42,410 bases of DNA from an uncultured Verrucomicrobiota bacterium (GCA_946623785.1 CAMORM010000006.1:1-42410); one strand, 5' to 3'; positions 21,821 to 33,056 are shown, counted from the stretch's first letter. Numbers and translations: made by a program. The notes: a model not told the origin generated them from the sequence alone.

Positions 21821-23125
21821 GTGAAAACGGCCGCCGTCATATTCGCGACAATCACAGCCTTCGCCGCATTCGGCGACGGCTCTGCCGTGCACGTGCCGAA
21901 AGGCTGGGCCGACGTGTCGGAATTTGCGCCCCCGCCCGGCAGGCGGCACGTTTCGGCCGTGGCAGTCCCGCCGTCCATGCGGAGCCTTTCCTCGCGCGAC
22001 AACTTCGTGGAGGTGTTCTCCGACGAAACGGACCTGGACGACGGCATGGGGTTCAGGGGGCCCGTGTTCAAGGCCGCCGTGGACGCCGTGGAGAGGATCT
22101 CCGCCGCAAGCGGCCTGGAGATGCCGCGAGGCGCGGCCGGCCTGGTGATACACGTGGGAAACGGCACCAACGAGGACACGAGCGTCGTATGCCGCGTGGA
22201 GCGCAACAGCTCGAGGCGGGTCGTCACGCGCCTGTACCTGCCAAGCCCGGCGTTTTCCGACCTGGACCTCTTCGGCAGGCAGATTGCCGCTGCGTACCTG
22301 CGCGCATGGGCGTCGCGCAAGGCGGAAGCTGCTGCCGGCGCGGCTGCCGCGCCGTACAAGGAGCCTCCGGAATGGGTGGCGCACGGGCTCTCCAGGGCGG
22401 CGAACGAGCTTTTCGCGCTGTTCGACAGGCTCGACGCCGTTGCGTTCTGGCAGGGCGGAGAGATGCCGTTTTTCAAGGACCTCCCGGCGAAGCTCGACCC
22501 TGCCACGGAACGAGGGTCCTCGCTCTGCGGGTTCATGGTGAAGTGGATGGTCGCGCACAATCTGAAGCAGACGGCCGAAAAGGGCGGCGCCGCGAAGAAG
22601 CCTAAGGCCGGGCCCGACACGGTTTTCACGAGGATGATGGATCGCCTTGCGAAGGACGAGGAGTGGAGCTCGTCCGCCATGATCGAGCTCCTCACCGGCG
22701 AGACGGACCCGCACAGGCAGGACGACGCGTTCGACGTCCACATGTGGAAGCTCATGCACGCCGTGCTCGTTCCGGGCCAGTCGACGCCCGAGGACGTGAA
22801 GACATTCGCCTCCCGTCTCTTGCTATATCCGCCGTTTTTTGATATAAGTTTCCGCGACGGCACGAAAGCGTGCCCGTTCCGCCTTGCCATACGCAATGCG
22901 TCCGACCCGGTCGTGCGGATATCTGCCTTGATAAAGCAGCGCGCGCTGGAGCTGACGGTTATCGGCCGCGGGGAGAAGCTTGTGAAGGCGGCCGAAAGCC
23001 ATGTCCGCTTCCTGCGGGCGCTTGCGCGCGGCGAGGGCAAGGAGGCGCTTACGGAGAAGCTCGACGAGGCCGAGGCGCTTCTTGGCGCGGCGTACGCGGA
23101 GGCGGTCGAGAGGTTCGGCACGTGA
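21821..23125 (+). CDS. Hypothetical secreted protein
   Basis: GTG start 3 nt after upstream stop; signal peptide VKTAAVIFATITAFAAFGDG; no recognised catalytic motif. Confidence 0.7.
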   Translation: MKTAAVIFATITAFAAFGDGSAVHVPKGWADVSEFAPPPGRRHVSAVAVPPSMRSLSSRDNFVEVFSDETDLDDGMGFRGPVFKAAVDAVERISAASGLEMPRGAAGLVIHVGNGTNEDTSVVCRVERNSSRRVVTRLYLPSPAFSDLDLFGRQIAAAYLRAWASRKAEAAAGAAAAPYKEPPEWVAHGLSRAANELFALFDRLDAVAFWQGGEMPFFKDLPAKLDPATERGSSLCGFMVKWMVAHNLKQTAEKGGAAKKPKAGPDTVFTRMMDRLAKDEEWSSSAMIELLTGETDPHRQDDAFDVHMWKLMHAVLVPGQSTPEDVKTFASRLLLYPPFFDISFRDGTKACPFRLAIRNASDPVVRISALIKQRALELTVIGRGEKLVKAAESHVRFLRALARGEGKEALTEKLDEAEALLGAAYAEAVERFGT

Positions 23126-23164
23126 AGCCGTCGGCAACGGCGGAAAGGGAAGACAGGGTTTGGC

Positions 23165-24526
<1,362 letters not shown>

Positions 24527-24581
24527 GGAATTAAAAAGACATCCGCCGGGGCACGGCATCCGGCTCAAAGGAAACAAGAAA

Positions 24582-25235
24582 ATGAACGAACAGGCAGTGG
24601 AACAGGGCATCACGCTGATGCAGGCTTGGCAGTATGGCGGAGACCTCATGTGGGTGCTCCTCGGGATGAGCGTCATCGCGCTCGCTCTTGTCATGTACAT
24701 CCTCGTCGCGCACCGCCGCGGCGCCATCGCGCCGGCGGCGCTGCTGTCGGACGTGCTCAACGCGCTCCACGGCGACAACGCGTCCGAGGCGAAGCGCCTC
24801 TGCGAGCGCTCCGGCTCCGCGCTTGCGGACGTGGCCCTTGCCGGCGTTCTCGCCGTCACGATGCCGGGCGCCACGCTCGAGCGCGTCAACGCGGCCGTCG
24901 AGACGGCCGGCGCGCACGCCGCGGGACGCATGAGCGCAACCGTGGAATACCTCCTCGACATCGCAACGATCGCGCCGCTCGTTGGACTCCTCGGAACCGT
25001 GCTCGGCATGTTCAAGGCGTTCAGCGGCGTCGCGAACGACATCGCGAGCGCGAAGCCCGTGGTGCTTGCGCAGGGCGTCTCGCAGGCGATCATCACCACG
25101 GTGTTCGGCCTCCTCATCTCCATCCCCGTGCTCGCCGCGTACGCGTTCTTCCGCCGCCGCGTCGCGCGCAGGACCGACGAACTTGAAAACGCGGCCGCGG
25201 AGATCGTGGACGCCATGGTCTCGAAAGGCCGGTGA
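24582..25235 (+). CDS. exbB: MotA/TolQ/ExbB proton channel family protein
   Basis: Three-TM topology; TIAPLVGLLGTVLGMFKAFSGVAN...ISQAIITTVFGLLISIPVLAAYAFF. Confidence 0.93.
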   Translation: MNEQAVEQGITLMQAWQYGGDLMWVLLGMSVIALALVMYILVAHRRGAIAPAALLSDVLNALHGDNASEAKRLCERSGSALADVALAGVLAVTMPGATLERVNAAVETAGAHAAGRMSATVEYLLDIATIAPLVGLLGTVLGMFKAFSGVANDIASAKPVVLAQGVSQAIITTVFGLLISIPVLAAYAFFRRRVARRTDELENAAAEIVDAMVSKGR

Positions 25236-25241
25236 GAAGCC

Positions 25242-25661
25242 ATGAACTTCAGAAAGAAGGCAAAGCCGGCGCTGCCGCAGTTCCAGATGACGGCCATGAT
25301 GGACGTCGTCTTCCTGCTGCTCTGCTTCTTCGTGACGACGAGCGTCTTCTCGCAGTGGGAGTGCGAGGTACAGCTGACCCTGCCGACCGCAAAGAGCGCC
25401 GTGGCCCCGGAGCGCATGCCCGGCGAGATCATCCTCAACGTGGCGCAGGACGGCTCGGTAACGGTCAATCAGCACAAGCTTACGCCGGAGGAGCTCACCA
25501 CGCGCCTCAGGCGCATCGTGAGCATCTACCCCGGGCAGCCCGTGGTCATACGCGCCGACAAGGACACTTCCTACGAAAACCTCATGAAGGTCATCGACAT
25601 CTGCCGCCAGTCCGACGTGTGGTCCTTCTCGCTCGCGACGAGGGACGCCGAAAAGAAATAG
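25242..25661 (+). CDS. exbD: Biopolymer transport protein ExbD/TolR family
   Basis: FQMTAMMDVVFLLLCFFVTTSVF N-terminal TM with conserved Asp; C-terminal VVIRADKDTSYENLMKVIDICRQSDVWSFSLAT. Confidence 0.93.
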   Translation: MNFRKKAKPALPQFQMTAMMDVVFLLLCFFVTTSVFSQWECEVQLTLPTAKSAVAPERMPGEIILNVAQDGSVTVNQHKLTPEELTTRLRRIVSIYPGQPVVIRADKDTSYENLMKVIDICRQSDVWSFSLATRDAEKK

Positions 25662-25665
25662 CGAG

Positions 25666-28305
25666 GTGAACGTGGTCAGGAAAACGACACTTGCTGCAGT
25701 TGCCTTCGCGGCCCTTTCGGCCGCCGCTGCGCCGTCCCACTGGAACGGCGGAAGGAACGTGCCAGTGCACAAGATCGCTCTCCTCGACGCCGACGGGGAT
25801 ACGGTCAGCCCGCGCGACGCGAACGCCGCCGCGATGTCCACGGCCAGGACGTGCGCGCAGTGCCACGACCTTGACGCGATGAAGGGCGGCTCGCATTTCA
25901 GGACGGGCCTCGACAAGGACGACGCCAAGCCGTCCGTAACGGTCGAGCCTTGGTTCGCCGTCGACTACGTAACCGGCTCGCAGATACCGCTTTCCCTCCG
26001 CGCCCAGGGCGGCGCGTACCATCCGCTGCAGCTCGGCATCGGCTTCTGGGAGTGGACGCGCGACTTCGGCCGCCACTTCCCCGGCGGCGGCATCGCGAGC
26101 GACGCGAGGGCCATGTCGGAGAAGGCGGGGCCGAACAACCGCTGGAACGTCACGGGTCCGCTTGAGCCGAACTGCTTCGCGTGCCACGCCAACACTGCCG
26201 AGTACGACCACTCCGAATGGGTTCGCCAGATATACCGCGAGAACTTCTCCGGCGCGATGTCGGCGGCGCTCGGCATTGCCGACGTCGACGGGATCAACGC
26301 CCGCCTCCCGGAGCACTGGTCGCGCTCGTGCGGCGTCAACCCCGACGACCACGTGTTCATGGTCCCGCAGGAGATGCGCTACCAAACTGCGAAGTTCGAC
26401 GAGAAGGGCCGCATCGTGCTGCCGATCGGACGCCCCAGGAACGAGAACTGCCTGGCATGCCATTCCGCCACGGAAAAGGGCATGGGGGCGCATGAGATCC
26501 AGGGCGACGTCCATCTCCGCGCGGGGCTCTCGTGCACCGACTGCCACAAAAACGGAATGGACCACAGGATCAAGACGACGTCCTGCGCGGAGTGCCACAC
26601 GAAGGGCGACTCCAGTGGCAAGCTCCGCGGCCCAAGGCCTAAGCACACCGGATTTCCGCTCGTGCACTTCGAGAAGCTCTCGTGCACCGTGTGCCACTCC
26701 GGCGTCACCAGGGGTGGGCGCCTTGCCGAGGTGCGCACGTCGCGCGCCAACCGCATCGGCGTCTACGGAAGGGCGCGGTGGGCAACCGAGCCGCCGTACA
26801 TCGTCGAGCCGGTCTTTTCGCAGGACCTCGACGGCAAGATCCGCCCGAACCGCCTGATGTGGCCCGCGTTCTTCGCGAAGGCCGGGAAGGGCGGATCGCT
26901 CGAGCCCGTGAAGCCGGAAGTCGCAGCGAAGCTCGCAGGCGACGCCCTGACGCCGTACGAGCGGGTTTCGGAGGTGCTTGCCGCCCTCAACTCCAATCCC
27001 AACAGGCCCGGCGACGCGTACCTTTCCGAGGCCGGGATCTTCTACCGCACGAAGGACGGCGACGTTCCGCTGTGGCGCGAGGAGGAGTCGGACGACCCCA
27101 AGAAGACTGAGGCCCTGAACAAGCCGCTCAGCGATGCGCTCCAGTCCGTGGCGACGCTGCTCCCCGAAAAATCCAGGGACATACCCGTGGCCTTCCGCTG
27201 CGGCAAGGCCCAGGCGTACATGTTCGAATACAGGACGGTTACCAAGAGGGATCCGGAAGGAGGCGACCTCGGGCTCCACGAACACAGGGGATTCAAGTCT
27301 GTTCCCGCGGAGGGCGACCTCAGAATCGGGTTTTTCAGGGACGGTAAGGACGAGTTCGTGCCGCTCCTTGACAAGTACACGCGCGAACAGTACCTCAAGC
27401 TTTCGCAGGACCGCGAGCACCCGCTCACCGAGGACATGGTCAAGGCCGCGCTCGAGAAGATGGGCCCTGACTACCGCTATGTCGCGCATGGCTGCATATT
27501 CGGGGTCAAGAACGGCAAGATGTACCGCTCCACTGGCGACATCGCAACGCCGATCGCCTGGCCCGTCGGACACGACGTGCGCCCTGCGGGGCAGGCCCGC
27601 GGCTCCGCACCGCAGAGGTGCGCCGAATGCCACACCGCTGACTCGGAGTTTTTCTTCGGGAAGATCGTTCCGACAGGCCCGATCGCCGGGTTCATGGACG
27701 AGGGCGCGCTTGTCGACCGCGCGGCGGCGATGGGCGTCAGGGGTATCTACCACCGCGTGTTCGGCTTCACCTTCATGATGCGGCCGGTGTTCAAGGTGTT
27801 CCTCTGGGCGGTGTTTGTGCTTGCGTGCATATTCGCATGCGCCGCGGCTGCCGTTGCCGTTCCGGCGGCGCTCAGGGGCATACGCGGCAAGGCGGCCGAC
27901 TGGCGTGCCGTGCGGGTGCTTCTTGTCCTCATGCTGGCGGCGTCCGTTGCGTATCTCGGCGTGAGCGGGCTTTGGGGCTGGCTCTTCGGCGGCATGACCG
28001 GCTGGCTCCTCGTGTTCCACATGGTGGCAGGCGGGGCCTTCGCGTTCGCTGCGACATGCCTCTTCGCCCTGCGCGGCGGCGAACACGCGTCGTCGCACCC
28101 GTGGATATACATGGCGCTCGCGCTTTTCGGCGCCGCAACAGTCTTCACGGCCGTCATGCCCATGATGGCGGTGTTTGGCGACTCAGGGCAGCGTTTCCTG
28201 CTCGCGTCGCATCGCTGCTGCGCGTTCTGCTGCGCGCTTGCGCTCGCTCTGCTGTGCGCGGCGGCGTGGCGTGGAAGGAAGTCTAAGGCCCGCGGGAAGG
28301 CCTGA
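25666..28305 (+). CDS. Heptaheme c-type cytochrome fused to a C-terminal multi-TM domain
   Basis: Seven CXXCH motifs: CAQCH (25852), CFACH (26173), CLACH (26449), CTDCH (26533), CAECH (26584), CTVCH (26683), CAECH (27619); then about 4-5 predicted TM helices from about 27770. Confidence 0.88.
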   Translation: MNVVRKTTLAAVAFAALSAAAAPSHWNGGRNVPVHKIALLDADGDTVSPRDANAAAMSTARTCAQCHDLDAMKGGSHFRTGLDKDDAKPSVTVEPWFAVDYVTGSQIPLSLRAQGGAYHPLQLGIGFWEWTRDFGRHFPGGGIASDARAMSEKAGPNNRWNVTGPLEPNCFACHANTAEYDHSEWVRQIYRENFSGAMSAALGIADVDGINARLPEHWSRSCGVNPDDHVFMVPQEMRYQTAKFDEKGRIVLPIGRPRNENCLACHSATEKGMGAHEIQGDVHLRAGLSCTDCHKNGMDHRIKTTSCAECHTKGDSSGKLRGPRPKHTGFPLVHFEKLSCTVCHSGVTRGGRLAEVRTSRANRIGVYGRARWATEPPYIVEPVFSQDLDGKIRPNRLMWPAFFAKAGKGGSLEPVKPEVAAKLAGDALTPYERVSEVLAALNSNPNRPGDAYLSEAGIFYRTKDGDVPLWREEESDDPKKTEALNKPLSDALQSVATLLPEKSRDIPVAFRCGKAQAYMFEYRTVTKRDPEGGDLGLHEHRGFKSVPAEGDLRIGFFRDGKDEFVPLLDKYTREQYLKLSQDREHPLTEDMVKAALEKMGPDYRYVAHGCIFGVKNGKMYRSTGDIATPIAWPVGHDVRPAGQARGSAPQRCAECHTADSEFFFGKIVPTGPIAGFMDEGALVDRAAAMGVRGIYHRVFGFTFMMRPVFKVFLWAVFVLACIFACAAAAVAVPAALRGIRGKAADWRAVRVLLVLMLAASVAYLGVSGLWGWLFGGMTGWLLVFHMVAGGAFAFAATCLFALRGGEHASSHPWIYMALALFGAATVFTAVMPMMAVFGDSGQRFLLASHRCCAFCCALALALLCAAAWRGRKSKARGKA

Positions 28306-28330
28306 ACATCTTAAAAATGGAGAGGAAGAC

Positions 28331-31300
28331 ATGTCCGAAGAAGAGATCAAGGTTTCCGAAAAGCGCGGTTGGACCGTGGCGGCGGGCATTGGCCTGCTGG
28401 CGCTGCTGGTGTATTCGCTGACGCTCGCAGACTATGCGTTTCCCGGCGAGTCCGCCGCGGCCATCACCGCATGGACGGGGATGGACGTCCTGAAGAGCCC
28501 GCTGCACCCTGTCTGGGGAGCGTTCGTAAGGTTCGTCGGCGGGCTTTCCTTCCCGTCGTCGCTTGTGGTCCGCGTGAACATGTTCTCGCTTGTGTGCGGA
28601 GTGCTTTCGGCTCTCATGGTCTGCCGCCTCGTCCGCGCGTTCGTGCTCGCGATGGTGTCCCACGAGGACGTGGCGCCGAAGGCCGGCCTCGCTGCGGACG
28701 TGGCCTCGCTCGTCGCAGGCGCGGTGTTCGTTTTCGGCGTGCCGGTGTGGCAGGCGTCAACGCACCTCGAGTGCCGCATCTTCGACGTCATGTTCGCGCT
28801 TGCGATGTTCTCGCTGCTGCCTTTCGTGTTCCGCAACGAGAAGCTGGCCTGGCCGCTCGCGATGCTCGCGGCGGTGATGCTCGGCGTGGGCGCGGTGGAG
28901 TCGGTGATATTCCTGCCGCTCGCCCCGATCATGGGCATATTCGTGTTCGCGGCGTTCCGCGGCCGCGGCAGGGTGGCGATTGCGGCGCTCGGCGCGTTCG
29001 CGCTAGTCGCGGCCGTCTCGTTCGCGCTCTACACGCGCCACGTTATGCAGGGCTTCGCGGCGACGCCCTACGCCATGGCGTGCGGCGAGTCAGGCATGAC
29101 GCCGATGGAGGTGGCGGTGGACTTCTGGCGCCAGCAGACGGCCGAGGTCCGCTCCTGGTACCAGCGGCCGGCGTGGCTGTGCGTGATGCTGACAGCGGTG
29201 CTGCCGTTCGTGGCGTGCGGCTTTGCGGCCATACGCGGCCTGAGCAGCGAGCGCTCGATGAGCCAGTACGTGTTCCACCTTGCGATGACGGCGTGCGTCA
29301 TCGCGGCCACCATGACGCCCGCCTCGCCCAACGAGCTCATGAGGCTCTCCGAGAAGGCTGGCCTTGCGACTTCGCTCCCGGTCGCGATGGGTACGATCAG
29401 CGCGATAACGGCTGGGTACCTCGCGGCGTACTGGATGCTTCTCTGGCGCGTAAAGGTCAAGGCCGACGAGTTCGACGGCCCGCCGGTCGTCGCGCAGATC
29501 GCCAAGCCGCTCGGCGCCACGGCGATCGTCATCCTGTTCGCGGCGGTGTTCTTCGGCTCGATCGTAAACGCGTTCAAGTGCGGACGCGACCGCGGCGAGT
29601 TCGCCGACCTCTGCGCCGCCGAAGTCCTCGACCGGCTCGGCGACCGCAACTGGTTCGTTACACAGGGCATACTCGACGACCATCTGCGCATCCTGGCCGA
29701 CGTGCGCGGCACGAAGCTCAACCTGGTGTGCCTGCAGCGAGAGGACGACGAGTCCTACCTCAAGGACCTTGGCGCGAAGATCGCGGAAGCCGGACTCAAG
29801 AGCACCAAGGGCGACCTGAAGTCCACGTCTCTGCTCGGCGTGCTGCCGTTCGTCCAGGACTGGTTCGCCGGCGACCCTGACGTCAACTCCAAGGCCGCCG
29901 TCTTCGGAATCCCCGACTTCTGGTACATAGCGCAGAAGACGCCTGTTCCGGACGGCATCTTCTTCACCGGCGTCAACGACGTGAAGTCCTTCGACGGCAA
30001 GAAGGCGTTCGCCGAGTTCCTGGAGCTGTGGAAGCGCATGGAGAAGCCGCTCTTCCGCAGGCGCGGCGAGTCGCTCGCCGAGGTCGACGATCCCGTTTCC
30101 CGCGTAAGGCTCCACCTCCGCCGCCACCTCGGGTTCGTGGGCAACAACCTCGGCGTCACGCTCCAGGACATCGGAATGGACGACGAGGCGTTCCAGCTCT
30201 ACGAGCTCGTCCGCAAGACGATCGACCCCGACAACGTGTGCGCGCTGTTCAACGAGTTCGAGATGGCCCGCTCCGGCGTCAAGTCCGCCGTGGCGCGGAA
30301 GGGCGAGATAGAGAAGGAGATACAGTCGCTCGTCGACAACCCGGACAAGCGCTACAAGCTGTGGTCCCTCTCCAGGTTCTACGGCTACATCCGCTCGCCG
30401 GAGATATTCGCGCGCATGGGCTATGGCTGGGCGCGCTCCGGCCAGACCGGAGCCGCCATCACGCAGGTGCGCCGCGCGCTTCCGTTCGTCCCGGCAGACC
30501 GCCAGTCAGGCCTCGGGAACATCATGGCGGCGATCTACGCCATGGGCGGCGAGACGCAGAAGTCCCGCGACGCGTACATGAAGGTGCTGGATGACGACGG
30601 CGGGAATCGCGACGCGCTTCTCGGCCTCGCGCGCCTCGCGATGCAGTCCGGTTCGCTCGACGAAGCGCGCGACTACATGACGAAGGCCGTTGACCAGTCC
30701 CCCAACAAGGAGACCTCGAACGTCGAATGGGCGATCATCCACCTGATGAACAACGACCTCGACCAGGCCAGGCTCTACCTCCAGAAGGCGACGGACCTCA
30801 ACCCGAACGACCTCCAGGCCTGGGGGCTCCTCTCGCACGTCATGCTCCAGCAGGCCGATGCGGCGAAGGACCCGAAGGAGAAGGGCAAGATAATCGACGA
30901 CCTCGAGAGCGTGATCATCCCGCGCATGGAGAAGATTGCAGGCGGACCGCACAACTACTTCGTGCAGGTCTCCCGCGCGCTTGTGCTGCTCCAGCGCGGG
31001 AATGAGCGCAGGAAGGATGCGCGCGACGCGCTCCTCGCCGCGTTCAACCTCCGTCCCGAGGTCACGGTCGTTGCGAACATGGTCCTCCAGCAGGACATCG
31101 CGCTCGACGACAAGGCGCGTGCGCGCGAGCACGCTCGCCTCGTCCTACGACAGGACCGCAAGAACCAGCTCGCCAACTACGTCCTCGGGTCGCTCCACCT
31201 CGGGCAGCGCGAATACGGCAACGCAGAGACGTTCCTGCGCCTTGCGGTGTCCGACCAAAAGCCGTTCGCCGCTGCCGAGAACGACCTCGCCGAGGTGCTC

Positions 31301-31651
31301 CGCCGCGAAGGCCGCTTCGAGGAGGCCGAGCACTACGCCAACAAGGCGGTGACGTCCGACCCCGAGCTCTACGTCGCGTGGGAGACGTACGCCTCCACGC
31401 TGATCGACCAGAACAAGGACCTCGGCAAGGCGGAGGAGTACCTGCGCAAGGCCATCGACCTCTGCAAGAAGAACACAAACCAGGAAGACCCGCGCATGCA
31501 GATCACGCTCGTCAAGGTTCTCCTCAAGAACGGAAAGACGATGAGCGCGAAGGGCACGCTGAGGTCGCTCCAGTCGCGCCGCAAGGAGCTTTCCGACTTC
31601 GACCTGGAAGAGCTCGACAAGGTCGCCGCGGAGGCCGCGAAGGCCAAGTGA
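28331..31651 (+). CDS. DUF2723-type multi-pass membrane protein with C-terminal TPR repeats
   Basis: N-terminal LTLADYAFPGESAAAITAWTG...LHPVWGAFVRFVGGL..VVRVNMFSLVCGVLSALMVCRLVRA resembles DUF2723; C-terminal half has many TPR-like helix pairs (e.g. LLGLARLAMQSGSLDEARDYMTKAVDQSPN). Confidence 0.8.
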   Translation: MSEEEIKVSEKRGWTVAAGIGLLALLVYSLTLADYAFPGESAAAITAWTGMDVLKSPLHPVWGAFVRFVGGLSFPSSLVVRVNMFSLVCGVLSALMVCRLVRAFVLAMVSHEDVAPKAGLAADVASLVAGAVFVFGVPVWQASTHLECRIFDVMFALAMFSLLPFVFRNEKLAWPLAMLAAVMLGVGAVESVIFLPLAPIMGIFVFAAFRGRGRVAIAALGAFALVAAVSFALYTRHVMQGFAATPYAMACGESGMTPMEVAVDFWRQQTAEVRSWYQRPAWLCVMLTAVLPFVACGFAAIRGLSSERSMSQYVFHLAMTACVIAATMTPASPNELMRLSEKAGLATSLPVAMGTISAITAGYLAAYWMLLWRVKVKADEFDGPPVVAQIAKPLGATAIVILFAAVFFGSIVNAFKCGRDRGEFADLCAAEVLDRLGDRNWFVTQGILDDHLRILADVRGTKLNLVCLQREDDESYLKDLGAKIAEAGLKSTKGDLKSTSLLGVLPFVQDWFAGDPDVNSKAAVFGIPDFWYIAQKTPVPDGIFFTGVNDVKSFDGKKAFAEFLELWKRMEKPLFRRRGESLAEVDDPVSRVRLHLRRHLGFVGNNLGVTLQDIGMDDEAFQLYELVRKTIDPDNVCALFNEFEMARSGVKSAVARKGEIEKEIQSLVDNPDKRYKLWSLSRFYGYIRSPEIFARMGYGWARSGQTGAAITQVRRALPFVPADRQSGLGNIMAAIYAMGGETQKSRDAYMKVLDDDGGNRDALLGLARLAMQSGSLDEARDYMTKAVDQSPNKETSNVEWAIIHLMNNDLDQARLYLQKATDLNPNDLQAWGLLSHVMLQQADAAKDPKEKGKIIDDLESVIIPRMEKIAGGPHNYFVQVSRALVLLQRGNERRKDARDALLAAFNLRPEVTVVANMVLQQDIALDDKARAREHARLVLRQDRKNQLANYVLGSLHLGQREYGNAETFLRLAVSDQKPFAAAENDLAEVLRREGRFEEAEHYANKAVTSDPELYVAWETYASTLIDQNKDLGKAEEYLRKAIDLCKKNTNQEDPRMQITLVKVLLKNGKTMSAKGTLRSLQSRRKELSDFDLEELDKVAAEAAKAK

Positions 31652-31674
31652 CGAGGGGGAAAGAGAGGCGTTCG

Positions 31675-33030
31675 GTGAACCGGTCCGCGAGCATGAAGCT
31701 GGTTTTCGCCGCCGCAGCCGCGGCTGTGGCGGCTGCGGCGCGCGCATCGGACCTGACGCGCGTCACTACAACGGCGCCCGCCGAGTCGCAGTTCCGGGTC
31801 CTGCCGTTCTACGAGCAGCGCTTCGTGTCGTATGGCGAGGGGCGGCCCGAGGCCTCCTTCTTCGCCGTGAGGCCGTTCTACTCGCAGGTACGCGACCCTG
31901 TTTCCGACACCAGGATATGGGACGTCCTCTGGCCTGTCGCAACATGCCACAGCCACAACGACGCCGCCTGGTGGCGCGTGCTCAACTTCTACGGCGACAG
32001 GCGGTATAACCCGGACGGCTCCGTGCTGGACCATTCGTTCTGCATCTTCCCCGTGTGGTTCAACGGTCGTACCCGCGAGGGGACGTCGTACTGGGGGCTT
32101 TTCCCGTTCTACGGGACGCACCCGCACTTCCTCTTCATGGACGACATCCACTTCGCTTTCTGGCCGTTCTACATGGACTATTCGGTCAAGGGCGTGCGCA
32201 CGCATTCTGTCTGCTGGCCGTTCATATCGTGGAAGGACTCGCCGCGCGAGTCGCTCGGCATCTGGCCTTTCTACGGCCACACGCGCAGGCGCGAAAGCGA
32301 CCACCGGTACGTGCTCTGGCCGCTCTTCACCTGGGCCTCGTACGAAAGCGACCGCGACACCTCCGGCGCCGGCAGCTCCTGGATGTTCTGGCCGCTATGC
32401 GGAGGGGTTTCGCGCGAAAGGGAGTTCCAGGCACTCTTCCTTCCGCCGTTCTTTTCGTATGCGCGCACCGACGACACCCGCCGCTGGCGCATGCCGTGGC
32501 CGCTCGTGGACGTTGAGTTGGGACGCGAGCGCAACCGCGTGTCCGTGTGGCCGCTCTACGAGCGCATCACGGGCTTTTCGTATCTGCCAGGAGAAGGCGG
32601 AGCCGATGCCGCCCCTCCAGCCGAGGAGCATACCTGGCGCATAGGGTGGAAGCTCGTCGAGCGCACGCGCCTTGAGACCGACAGGTCGCTTGAAAAGCGC
32701 TTCTCGTTCTTCCCGTTCTACACCGACGAGGACCTCTGGTCGAAGACAAAGCCCTCGGCCGCGGGGGACGGCGAGACTCCAGCTGTCACGCTTGCGTCGT
32801 CATACTTCCGCATCTGGCCGTTCTACGCGTCGGTGACCGAGAACGGAGAGACGCGCCGCCGGATCCTCGAGCTCAACCCGATCCGCCACTCCGGCGGCAC
32901 GGAGCGCAACTGGGCGCCGTTCTGGACGTTCTACACGAACGAGACGCGCAGGGACGGATCGACGCGACACACACTCTTCTGGGGCCTTGTCAAGTTCACC
33001 ACAGGCAAGGACGCCCATTCCGAAAAATGA
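31675..33030 (+). CDS. Secreted 'WPFY' repeat protein of unknown function
   Basis: GTG start (alternative ATG 31693), signal peptide MKLVFAAAAAAVAAAARAS, then many degenerate copies of [WFLR]P[FL][YF] spaced about 20-35 residues apart. Confidence 0.8.
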   Translation: MNRSASMKLVFAAAAAAVAAAARASDLTRVTTTAPAESQFRVLPFYEQRFVSYGEGRPEASFFAVRPFYSQVRDPVSDTRIWDVLWPVATCHSHNDAAWWRVLNFYGDRRYNPDGSVLDHSFCIFPVWFNGRTREGTSYWGLFPFYGTHPHFLFMDDIHFAFWPFYMDYSVKGVRTHSVCWPFISWKDSPRESLGIWPFYGHTRRRESDHRYVLWPLFTWASYESDRDTSGAGSSWMFWPLCGGVSREREFQALFLPPFFSYARTDDTRRWRMPWPLVDVELGRERNRVSVWPLYERITGFSYLPGEGGADAAPPAEEHTWRIGWKLVERTRLETDRSLEKRFSFFPFYTDEDLWSKTKPSAAGDGETPAVTLASSYFRIWPFYASVTENGETRRRILELNPIRHSGGTERNWAPFWTFYTNETRRDGSTRHTLFWGLVKFTTGKDAHSEK

Positions 33031-33056
33031 CATAAACATGGGAAAGGCAGTAAGGC

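Noticed and set aside
25591-28098. 835-aa minus-strand ORF opposite the heptaheme cytochrome
   Set aside because: Shadow ORF; no motifs, compositionally biased, while the plus strand has seven CXXCH motifs.
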